A stretch of 64,000 bases of DNA from Lanius collurio (lineage: Eukaryota > Chordata > Aves > Passeriformes > Laniidae), in NCBI GenBank assembly GCA_020086605.1, contig JACBWW010000048.1:3315796-3379795 (forward strand), given 5' to 3'. A program made the translations under genes and the position numbers. Under the pieces are notes generated by a model that saw only the letters and a program-made list of their open reading frames with translations, was not told the origin of the DNA and made no database searches. Positions 1 through 9,819 of this stretch are shown here, piece after piece (positions within the stretch are counted from its first letter, which is position 1; each line of letters opens with the position of its first letter).

Positions 1-169
1 CTTCCTTCCTTCCTTCCTTCCTTCCTTCCTTCCTTCCTTCCTTCCTTCCTTCCTTCCTTCCTTCCTTCCTTCCTTCCTTCCTTCCTTCCTTCCTTCCTTC
101 CTTCCTTCCTTCCTTCCTTCCTTCCTTCCTTCCTTCCTTCCTTCCTTCCTTCCTTCCTTCCTTCCTTCC
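1..169. repeat. (CTTC)n microsatellite, about 42 units
   Basis: An uninterrupted CTTC tetranucleotide tract fills the left edge and ends where the sequence becomes ccctgtttattg. It is pure pyrimidine on the plus strand and pure purine on the minus strand. The tract reaches base 1, so its full length is unknown. A perfect tract this long suggests recent slippage, and the assembled length may be wrong. Confidence 0.98.
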
Positions 170-1029
170 CTGTTTATTGTTCTTCTTTTCCTCCACTTTC
201 TGTGGTTTATCGTTAGAATACTCTTGCCTTTGAGTCAAACAGTTAAGGAGTGACACCCTTGGTACTATGAGTGATTCGGGATTTTTGTCCCGTTTTAAAG
301 TAGATTCTATTTTTTCTTGTAGGTAGCTGCTTATGAAGTCGAAGGCAAAACTATGGAAGGAGTGAATCTGCCACTTCGCCTGTGAGATTAGTACGAATCC
401 TTAGCGAACGGCCCAAGGTGAATCCTGTCCCTTGGGGCACGCTGGAGCCGTCCCTCGGTGACCGACCAGATGCTGTCTTGTTTGTTTCAGCAGGGCTGCA
501 GGCAAGCAGGCAGCGGGGAGAGGCAGCGGGGTGTTTGGATCAGGGATGTGACAGCCTGGGAGTGCATCGGAATTGTTCTGTTTCTCCTGAACGCCTCTTA
601 TTTATGCGCATAAACACAGCCGAAAGGTCACGCAGGAAAACACACACGCGCACACACAGCACCACCACAACCCCAAGTGAAGTCCACATTTGTCTTCATA
701 AGCCTTACCTTAGCTCCCCAGCCAGTCCAGGAGGAAGGAGGGAACGTCTGCCAATTACTTGTGCGAGAGGGAGCCAGGTCTCCATCCATTACCATGTCCC
801 CTGGGGTGGTGGAATGCAACTTCATCTCTGAAGGGGGTGAACTTGAAACTGGGCTTGAGCTCTCCTTATTTATTGAAATCATTGTATCAGAATCCATACT
901 TTATGTGTAGTTATTGACTTTTTTTTTTTTTTTTAAGCCATGAGTTATTCTAGCTACTTCTCAGCTACCATGCATTGTCAAGGAAAATCTCCTGAGGAAA
1001 GGATGGGGAAAGTGGGAGAGATCATAATT
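170..1029. other. Intergenic sequence, no gene recognised
   Basis: Mixed-composition DNA with a short CA-rich patch near 640-660 and a T run near 922-936. Open frames here (for example 382-831) show no recognisable domain and no splice context. I see nothing functional. Confidence 0.5.
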
Positions 1030-2510
1030 TTTCGCCAAAGTTGCTGAAAAGCGCTCGCCTCCAGGAGCAAGGCCCGAGCCGAACAGGCTGCCTTTCCCGA
1101 CCATGGCGTGATGCAACCCACAGCCGCGGTGCGGCTGGGCTGAGCCCGGCGAGGCAGGGAGGCAGGTAGCCGGGACCACGTCCTCGTCCCGTGGAGTAAG
1201 GCGAGGGATGCTGCTCTTCTTGGGATGCATGGGTGCTTATCCATGTGTCTCTGCAAGAACCCCACTCTACAGGATGCTGTCAGGCCAAGTTCATCAGGTT
1301 TCCCTAAGGAAAACGCTGAGAGAAGGGAAAATTGTGCAATCGGTGGCAAAGGCGGCCGAGAGGAGGGTTTCTAGGCTAAGCGGTGACCTGCCTTCCTGCC
1401 CACATACCACCGGCCACTTGCTTTGCCTGTGCGGCTGGGTCTTTGACTTCTGGGCTGGCAGGGGCTGGGTCGGGGCAGCAGGGGAAGGCAGGAAGTGCAG
1501 ACAGCCAGGGCAGGCAGCCACCAGAGGAATGGGAACATACGGCTATGGCAGGTGCTGCTGGGCGAGACCTTCTCCTTGGCTGGAGGAACAGCAACCCCCA
1601 CTGGCACTTTTAAAACGACCCCTTCTGTTCACGGGCTTATTGTTTGAGGCCAGAAAGGCAGAGAATTCAGCCCTTCTCCCACCTCCGCCCCTGGCGCCAG
1701 CCGAAGGCTGAGTAGGTGAGGACCTTTGGAAGTTCTAAGCGTCCCACCGCCAAGGTGTCTTCTGAACGCTGGGACGGGGGTGGGCACGCCGTCTCTGCAG
1801 CTTGCGATACGCAACCTACTGGACTCTTCTCAGGGCCGAAGCAGTCCTGCCCTGCTGGAGACACGCCCACTGTCAGGGGCTCTTCGCTCCATCACTGAAA
1901 CTGCTCGGTCGCGGCCGCCCGAGGGACGGGGGTCTCGCCGTGCGGGGAGCGAAGCCTCCGGACTCCGGAGAAGAGGCGGGCTGCTGCCGGTTCCTGGGGC
2001 GCCTGCTGCCGGCCCCCGCCCGCTCCCCTCTGCTTCCCCGGAGGCAGAAGCCTCCGTAGGGAGTTGCCGCCTAGTCTTCCCTCTGGTCTTTCAGGAGAAG
2101 GGAGGAGAAGGACAAGAGGGGTTTTTTTGGAGCAGTGTTTGGCCTGTCACTTATGAAGTCCCGGAGGAAAAAGTTTTCTTCGCAGTCCTTGAGACTTTTT
2201 TTTTTTTTTTTTTTTTTTAAGAGCTCAAGCGGTAACTTTACGTTAACTTTTAAAGCAACGCTAAAAATTACAGCCTGACCGCAACTCCACCTCCTGCGGT
2301 GCTGCAACCGGTCCCAGTCCCGTCGCCGCTGCTGCCCTGCTGCTTCCATTCGCCACACAGCAGGGGCTGCTGCCCGAGGGGGTTCCCCGGGCCCGCCAGG
2401 AACCAACTCCCCTTGTCACCAGCCCCTGGCGGCACCTCTCTTCTCGCCGCACACTGCCAGCTCCTGGGGCAGACGGCTTCAGCCAGGCTCAGAATCGCGC
2501 GGGCCTAGTA
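1030..2510. promoter_or_regulatory. CpG-rich blocks, candidate regulatory DNA upstream of POU4F1
   Basis: Three GC- and CpG-rich patches (about 1030-1210, 1740-2110 and 2270-2505) are separated by ordinary sequence and a poly-T run near 2197-2218. CpG clusters of this kind are unusual in a bird intergenic region unless a promoter or developmental-gene domain is near. By synteny known in mammals, POU4F1 lies beyond the 3' end of OBI1 on the same strand, so these blocks may be its 5' flank. No POU4F1 coding sequence is visible, and open frames here look like GC-rich chance frames. The regulatory role is inference. Confidence 0.35.
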
Positions 2511-2682
2511 ATAGATTTTATCTTAATGTTCGCTGTTATTTCTATTCCTCGTGGGTACGTCCAGCCTCATGAATACTGATGGCAATAAACTCGCAGGCTT
2601 CGAGGAGCGAGTTCATTGGCGACACGACCATGCTGTAGCCCTGCGTTTAAGGCCCGAGATGCTTAATAAAGCCAGGGAGGCA

Positions 2683-2686
2683 CATA

Positions 2687-2722
<36 letters not shown>
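2683..2722. repeat. (TA)n microsatellite
   Basis: Alternating TA with one G interruption, running into a short CACACA tail. It is a simple repeat with no sign of function. Confidence 0.9.
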
Positions 2723-2725
<3 letters not shown>

Positions 2726-3589
2726 TTACTTGTCTCTCGTAGTTTTCTCTGGCTTCAAATACAAGAAAGAAATGCAGAATTCCTTAATTGACTGAACTGC
2801 CTATCTCAAGAAAGCAATAAAGTAACCCCTTATTCCCACAGTGAAACGATTTATAAATTAATTACTGTAACCCATTGTATTTGATTTCTCTTTTTAGGAT
2901 TCCCCAAAGATGAATATACTAACGCTTATGATATTAACCATTAACGTCTTATCATAGTTTGCTACATATCCCGACTTAAAAAAAAATAGCTAATGTGGAT
3001 CTCACTGCTCACTCTAAACCTCCTGGATATTTTCATTTCAATAAATGTTAGCTTTACATTTTGTAGTCGTTGTATTTGTTCTACCCTGAGTGTCACTGGG
3101 AACACTGAGACAAAACCTACAGTACATATGTTATTTGGCGAAGTTCACAGAAAGTCAATATCCCATTTAAAGTAAAAGCTATTCTCCCTTTAGATGATCA
3201 AAATCAACCTTCAGAAGAAAAAAACAAAACCCACAACAAAACACAACCAACCCTTTGGGTGAATGCACAAAAAGTATTTCCTTGTCCTAATGAGGACTTT
3301 CCTTACATCAGCAAAGACCTGCTAATTACTGATGTACAAGCCGCAATAATTGCTTTTGCAACCAAAGTGTAAAATGTTGTCATATTAAAAATTGAAACGC
3401 TTGATGGTGATTTAAGTCCCAAGGTAGTTCAAAACGTCCCCTTTCGGGAACGGAAAGAGACCGGAGCAGCTAGGCTGGTAGAGGTCCGGTGGAAAACACC
3501 ACAGGTCCTGTTGGTAGTAAAGTTTCTCGCTCTTTCTTTCAAGTGATGCAGAGGAGTTAAAAAGCACACACCGAGAAGCCCCTCCAGCT
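2723..3589. other. AT-rich intergenic sequence
   Basis: AT-rich DNA without a coding frame of note. A short stretch near 2850-2960 carries ATTAATTA-type homeodomain motifs and could be conserved non-coding DNA, but that cannot be tested from one sequence. Confidence 0.4.
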
Positions 3590-3860
3590 AAACAGCTCCC
3601 AGACCCCGCTCCCTTCCACCCCCGCTCCGTGGGCAAACCGGCTGCTGCCTTTCCCCCGCGTCCACGATCGCTCGCGCTGCAAGGACACCACGTTTCGATG
3701 GGGTAGCCGGAAAACGCAGCCTTCCTTCCCCCGAGGGAGGCAAGAGGAGGGCTCCGAAGGGGCAGAGATCGGTCGCCAGCCGCGTCCCACCGCGCTCCGG
3801 GGTCCGCTCGGCTGCCCAAACAGGGAGAGGAGAGCTCGGCTCCCCCCGCCCCCCCCCGTG
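3590..3860. promoter_or_regulatory. CpG-rich block left of the AT-rich homeodomain-site block
   Basis: Dense CpG (cgctcc, cgcg, ccgcg, cgatcgctcgcg) and high GC over about 270 bases, ending in a poly-C patch near 3847-3857. It has the look of a small CpG island. The overlapping minus-strand frames lack a recognisable domain and are probably GC-rich artefacts. It may belong to a promoter or enhancer of a neighbouring gene outside the window. Confidence 0.35.
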
Positions 3861-3915
3861 CGAATCAAAGCACCTTCCGAGGGGCTGGGAAGTAGTTGCC
3901 TTGTCATGTAACACA

Positions 3916-4130
3916 TTGCCCTGATTTATTATAAAATTTTAACGAAATCATGCATATTTTAACAGCCTTTAATCACTGCATGAAAATTTAATTCATGAAC
4001 TGTAGCGCGTTTAAATAAATGAAGTGTTAATTCATTAGGATTAATTAATTTGTTAAAGGATTGTGTGCAAGGTTAAGGTGGAAGAAAAACTCTTTGTTAG
4101 TTTCGAGTCTTAATCACCGGGTTTTGTTAA
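3916..4130. promoter_or_regulatory. AT-rich block of POU/homeodomain-type sites, candidate enhancer
   Basis: A sharply AT-rich island between two CpG-rich blocks. It contains an octamer-like ATGCATAT at about 3949-3956, an inverted repeat with arms CATGAA (3979-3984) and TTCATG (3992-3997), and ATTAATTAATT at 4040-4050. POU4 factors bind GCAT/TAAT-type half-sites, and mammalian POU4F1 is autoregulated through upstream sites. An autoregulatory or neural enhancer is therefore plausible, but both function and target are inferred from composition and expected synteny. Confidence 0.3.
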
Positions 4131-4149
4131 CAGTGAAGGTGGGGAAAAA

Positions 4150-4660
4150 AACAGCAATGAGGGTTTGCGTGGAGCGGGGGAGCCCGGGGAGGACAGCACA
4201 GGGGGAGGAGGGAGCCCACGGCCCACGGACGGGGCACACCTCGGCCTCCCCTGGCCTTTTTTCCCAGCTGGGGACCGTGATCCTGGCCGAGCAGGTGGAG
4301 GTCGAGCCCCGGGCAGGAAGGGATGGGCCAGGCGCATCTCCACGACACCTTCTGGGCAGGGCATACGGGCTCCGTGCCGCTTTCCTGGCTGGCAGCCAGC
4401 GCCAACACTTCTGTCCCCAAAATCTGGCGACAGCTCTAAGGCGGCCAGGATAGAAAGCATCTCCGACACCGTTTTCTGTAAGATGCGTGTGGCCGCGGAG
4501 CCGCCCAGCCCGGCAGCTGGTCCCCACTGCTTTCCCAGGCATGCTGCTAAGGGGAGAGTGACTCGGGAAAGGGACAGGGACTCCTCTCATCCGGCCCCTG
4601 GGTTTCCCCCGGCACTTTCTGCCGGCTTGGAACGGGCACCCGATGGCCCTACGAGCATAA
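4150..4660. promoter_or_regulatory. CpG-rich block right of the AT-rich block
   Basis: GC-rich, CpG-containing sequence, purine-rich at its left end. It is the last CpG block before composition returns to AT-rich background towards the 3' end of OBI1. Open frames in several phases overlap here and share no recognisable domain, as expected of chance GC-rich frames. A role as CpG island or regulatory DNA is only suggested. Confidence 0.3.
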
Positions 4661-7498
4661 GGTAGGAGCAGCTTGGGTACTCGTCTGCTTAGCCTCCCTG
4701 AAAACCAGCAGACAGCATTCACACAGCCTGTAAGAGCTTTAAGGAGGAGATAATGCTTTCTACTGAGAAAAGCTGAAAAAACCAGGAATACTCAATTTCA
4801 TTTGTTTTATAGCCCAGTTTCATTCTCCCCTGTTCTCTCTCACTACACTCACGGCTGTCAAAGCACACACAAGCTTTCCCCTCTGTGCTGTGCTTTCCCC
4901 TCCACCCTTCAGCTAATGAAGATGGCTTTTCCAGTTAGACCTGAGGGACACTGAGGCAACAACCCAACGCCAGGCCACAAACACAGGGTAGACAGACCAC
5001 CCGTTTAGGCCAGGCCTGATAAGCAGGTGGCTCGTCACAGCAATAGAGGACTGCTACAAGGGATCAAGGCACAGGGAGGGCTGTACCTGGATTAGTAGCC
5101 AGAGAATAACCACAAATCCCTATATTGAGCTGCTTTTCCCCGATCCAAACCTGGGAAGGAAGAAGAATATAAGCCTTAGTCCATTTACATGGGGATGGCC
5201 TTATGCCAAAAAGTAGCAAGGAAGGAGTGTCCATGCTGCACGAAACTTTAACCATAATCACAGGACAAAAGAGGTGTGTAAGGACTCTATTTCAAGCCTA
5301 CAGTTGCTGGGACTCAGAAGCATAACTTGGATGCTGTGCAAGAATTAGGACCAGACTCAGTTTAAACTGCCTTAAAAGGGCATTATTGGTTGACGGAAAC
5401 AGTTGTGAAATGAAGGCTGAAGGATGGGAGACCAAGATAGCACACCTTGCATGTACAAGCTATGCATTGCCCCCCTTGCTCCCTTTTAAGGGTACTTCCA
5501 GAAGAGACAATAGAGCACATTTAAAACCTAACACAGCCCAAGTGAGTATTGGGTGCTGGCAGGCAGAGCTGTTCTGGTAGCCCCTCAGCCAAGGAAGCAA
5601 TACCAAGCAGAAATGGACTCTTGCAAGGCCTTTAGGGAATGATCGATAAGCAGGTCACTTGTCAGACTTCGTGTAGGTAAAACTGCAGATAACTAAGCAA
5701 AAACCTGACTTTGACATCCCTACTCTTAAAAATAACCCAAAAGATTTCACTAACTACAAACTTGGGTTAGTAGCAAACTCACTTTCCTCAGTTACTTACA
5801 GCTCTGGAGAGCATTCTCATGTGTTAAAATCTGCAAATTGCCTTGTATTTAGTACAGTAGGTATTATTAGATGAAGTAAAATTTTTATGAGCTATTAAAT
5901 ATCATTAGACATCATAGATCTCATCTGTACATCACTTTGAAATGTCTATTGTCTTAATAAAAATTCTAATAGTAAAGTTTTAGATCTTGTGTATTCCAGT
6001 TCTACATTAGTGCGTAACTAGGTAACTACTGTCAAAAATTAACAGCAATGAGCTGTAGTTTAGGCCATTTTATCAAGTGCAGAAAGAGATTAGGCAAGCA
6101 CAGTATCAACAGAATGCAGCTTGGAGAACTGAAACCCCATGTACGGCACAGAAATTTATATTTGATGAAACCCCAGGTTCTTCATTTATAGTTGAAATTT
6201 TTGAGTTGACATTGCACTGATCACACTACCAAGAGGAATGCAACCTTTTTAACCTTAGGCTTGGCTCTTCTATCAACTTGCAAGACACATGTGGCCAGAA
6301 CATCTGCATTAAAAAGCAAGCCTGTATATGGTGTTCCTGCTCAAAGGATGAGTAACACAAAAAAACTCCACTGTTTTCCTTTATTCTAGTTTGATTTCAG
6401 GCACGACACCAGTTGTATTCATGCTTCTGTAACTGGAAGTGAAACATGAAAAATCAGAGTATAGAATGAAACCCATAAATTCACTCCCCCATGCCACAAC
6501 GTAACAAACCCACAACATACAGCACTTACTGTGTATTTGTGATTGCTCTGCAACTCAAGGATGTTTTAATAAAGTGTATGTCTCTTTTCCCAAAGAGTTG
6601 TAGCACAGCAGCATTTTTTGACTTTTAGTAAAACTAGCACATAAGTAACAGATCATTTCCAGATGGTTTGGAGAGCTGATTTCTGAAAAATATATTAAAA
6701 CCAAACAACTAGATTTTACTGTGAAGACTAAAACTCAGGTGGTATACTGAAAGCAAAGCAGTATATGCAAGCACAATGCCATCCTGCCTGTCACCACGAA
6801 AGGGTCCTTACATGTATTCCTTGAATGATGACATTTTGGTAAAGCTCAAAAAAAAGGAAAGTTGCATTTTAGAATGAACATAGCAATTGCACAAATGTAT
6901 GCTCACATTACAATGTGAAGTGTAGTTCTTGTTCAAACAGCTTACAGAACTTTACAAGATGAGCCAGTGTATTGAAATTTTCCAAGTGGCCATCACTCTT
7001 TCCAAAGGCACAAAAGGCAGTGTATGGATTTTTCATATCATAGGTATTGATGAAGTGAGGATGTCTGTTTCTAAGAAATGCCATCAGAGGCCTATGCAGA
7101 AAGGAAAAATCCCTGCATCTTGTAATTAAATATGGCCTTAAAAAAACTTAAAACACAATAATGCAAAGAAACCAATTTTGCTCTGCTGCTTAATTAGGTC
7201 TCCTGCCTGTAGCAGGCCATCACATTATGTTGACCTATGCAATACTTTATGGAAGAGTCACCTCCAGAGAGGCCGAAAGCCATTTCCATCAACTGTATCG
7301 ATGCTGACACTGGAATGGTAGCATGTCTAACAAGGAGGAGGAAGGGAGATTTTTTTTTTGTGAATAAGCTCATGTTTATGCTTTACAAAATTTAGATATC
7401 TATTTTCCAAATTATGAAAAAAAAAGTTCCCCCCCCCTTTTTTTTTTTCTAATTCAATATTTGAGGCAACATCAAGGATTACAGTTCTTATAACATGT
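4661..7498. other. Intergenic sequence downstream of OBI1
   Basis: AT-rich sequence between the CpG-rich cluster and the OBI1 3' end. Further TTTATT words, for example near 6380, could act as distal polyadenylation signals for OBI1, so the transcript may extend into this block. A C9/T13 homopolymer pair lies near 7428-7449. No coding gene or recognisable transposon was found. Confidence 0.5.
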
Positions 7499-8315
7499 TT
7501 TATTCAATTCACATAGAAAAGCATGCAGTATTAATGTAAAATGGTACAGTATTAATGTAAGATGTTCAGTGCACATTAGGTAAACAAATCATTAGCATAC
7601 AAACCCATTTTTATGGTCTATACAGGCATACTAAACACATTTAGAATAACAATGCTTTTTGGGAACTAAATTAAAAATTGTGCTTAACTTCAAAAAAAGA
7701 CATAATTGCAGTGTTAAAGAAGTGATGTTTTCTAACTGAAGTGCTGTGACCCTGAAAAGAAAGAGGTTGCTACCTTAACACTCACTTAAGAGTTTCAGTA
7801 CAGTACAGTACAGTGCTATGAAACTGTCCAAGCACGAACATTTCCTCTGGGAGGCAAGTTTTATGGCAAAACTGACAATGTTTTATAGCAATTTCATGAT
7901 TCCTTAGGATATATGGCCAGTAGCTGCCTTACATACACAAAATGTAATCTTTAGGAATGGGAAATGTAACCTTTAAAACTACTTCTTACATAAATGACTA
8001 ATTTGACAAGACCACTTAGAACGGTCAAGAAGCCATTAGCTGTGCTCACAATTGGAAGATCATGTAATCTGAAAACTTAAAGGGCATCAAAAACTCCCAA
8101 GCCCCCAGGTAAATAAAATGCCCAGTCAAAGAAAAGAATCTGGAATGGTTCTTCCTTGGGAAAGAGGTTGCACTAGGCAGGGGAATGTTCAGTTTTCACA
8201 TAGTCGAAAACGACAGGATCAGATTGCATGGAAGTCATTAAAAATTAAATTCACCTGTAAATATTAAACATTTGCAAGTTTACAACTTTGAGTCACATTT
8301 GATTTCCAAGCAGAA
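7480..8315 (-). other. OBI1: Probable OBI1 3' UTR
   Basis: Non-coding sequence between the OBI1 stop codon and the first AATAAA-type signal. It contains a perfect 14-base direct repeat (7526-7539 and 7547-7560, spaced 21 bases) and a short CAGTA array (7796-7815). The lower limit is an estimate from the signal at 7499-7504. cDNA would be needed to fix the end. Confidence 0.5.
7499..7504 (-). terminator. Candidate OBI1 polyadenylation signal (AATAAA)
   Basis: TTTATT on the plus strand is AATAAA on the gene's strand, about 810 nt after the stop codon. It is followed in transcript direction by a T/G-rich stretch containing TGATGTTG, as expected around a cleavage site. It is the only canonical signal I found between the stop and this point, but sites further downstream exist, so the transcript end is not certain. 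Confidence 0.5.
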
Positions 8316-9819
8316 TCAGTTTTTGGTGGTTTTTGATGGACTAGCACTGGAAAGGCTGTTTTGAATTTTCCTCTTGGTTGACTGACTGATATTTTTATTT
8401 TTCCTTTCAGCTGTAAAGGAAGACACCCAAGGAGGATTAATCTGACTTTGCAGATCAGATGACATCTTAAAAAAACACGAACCAAACTTCTGTTCCTCAA
8501 ATAACCTTTGTGAGTTACTGAACAGTACATCTGGGGAAAAGTCCCTTTGAAACAAAGAGTCTGAAGGTTTGGCATCATTAGCCACCAAATTTTGGCCTGT
8601 AAACAGTGGAAAGTGGTCATTCATATCTAGGTCAGATGGGGAGAGGTTGGAAAACATAGCAGGTTTCCAGCCAGTTCTGTCAGCTGCCACATCGCTTGTC
8701 TCTGGACACTTCATACTCTGCTCCTCATTCATCTCTTCCAGATTCTTCTCAGTTCCATTCAGAAGCTTAGTGCACTCTGTTGACTTTGAAGAACCTTCAA
8801 GATCAGAGGACTTGAAATTATAGCACGGACTCTTGCTGTTGTCTGACTCGGACATCATTGAGTCCAACTCAGAAATTTTATCGAGGTAGGCAGCATCCAT
8901 AGAGGCCTCGCTGGAGGTTCTTGTGCGGTTCATTTCTGAAGAGCAGAGAGTATGTAACCTCTTAGGTAAGCAAGAACTTGTTTTATCACTGGATTTCACT
9001 GTTGTCTCATCTGACTGAGCAGCTACTGAATTTTGCTCTGATCCATCAAAATCTAAGTTCTCAGCAAAATTTGTTGGGCAGGTGCCCCAAACCCCTGATT
9101 TTCCCACAGTAAAACAGTTTAGCTTCTTTCTGCTATTACACTTGCTTGCGCTGTGCTCGGAAGAATCTTTGCTGCAGTCATCTGAAGTGTCATGAAACTC
9201 TTCAAATTTCAGTTTTCTCAGGAATGTTGATGGTTTTCTTGCATTTTCTTTTCCATCAGGAGTGCTCAATTGAAGGCGACTGAGAGACAGAAAAGGAGTG
9301 CATGGTGGTGGAAGATCATAAAGTTCTTCATCTTTGTATGGGGTACATTCCTCAATGTTATTCCACTGGTCTTCTAAGCAGGCTTCCATATTTGTACTAT
9401 TTTCATCCAGGAGAACCCTGTGACATCCTGGAAATAGTTCCTTTTTTGTGGCACACTGGGTATTTGAGCTTTTGAAGCCATCTTGACTAGAAGAGCTTAA
9501 ACAAGTTCCACCTCTTGTCAGCTGCTCAAGACTGTCAGGACTTCGACTGGTATTCAAAGCCTTTTTCTCCTCAACTTGGGTTTTCAAACAAGTTGTATCT
9601 TCACTGCTCTTACCTCCTTCACCATCTGTGGAAAGCACTCTCTCACTAACAGCACTCACTGTCTGGCTTCCTTTGCCTGCATTTTTCAGCTGTAAAAGCT
9701 GACACTCTATTTCTTCTATGTATTTATCACTTCTTTCCAGTGCCTTTTTCAGACGGTTTATTTCACGTTCACTTTGTTCCACTTTGGAATGAAGTGCAGC
9801 TACTGTAAACCTACCAAAC
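8316..9819 (-). CDS. OBI1: OBI1 coding exon 6 (residues 213-713 and stop)
   Basis: One long 3' exon of 1504 coding bases opens with FGRFTVAALHSKVEQ and the last strongly helical segment, then a Ser/Asp-rich tail. Conserved islands include PYKDEELYDLPPPCTP, LRKLKFEEF, the 510-538 patch (NRTRTSSEASMDAAYLDK and following) and the C-terminal STKRKIQNSLSSASPSK. The stop is TGA at 8318-8316. The acceptor is cttattgcag. The upstream part of the open frame (9820-9890) is intronic read-through, not coding. Confidence 0.95.

Noticed and set aside
4061..4722. Several overlapping 100-200 codon frames on both strands in the CpG-rich block
   Set aside because: All phases are open at once because stops are rare in GC-rich DNA. 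None has a recognisable domain or a POU4F1 match.
5018..5655. GATAAGCAGGT repeated at 5018 and 5645, considered as a possible LTR pair
   Set aside because: Only about 11 bases match exactly, and flanking similarity does not extend into LTR-length repeats.
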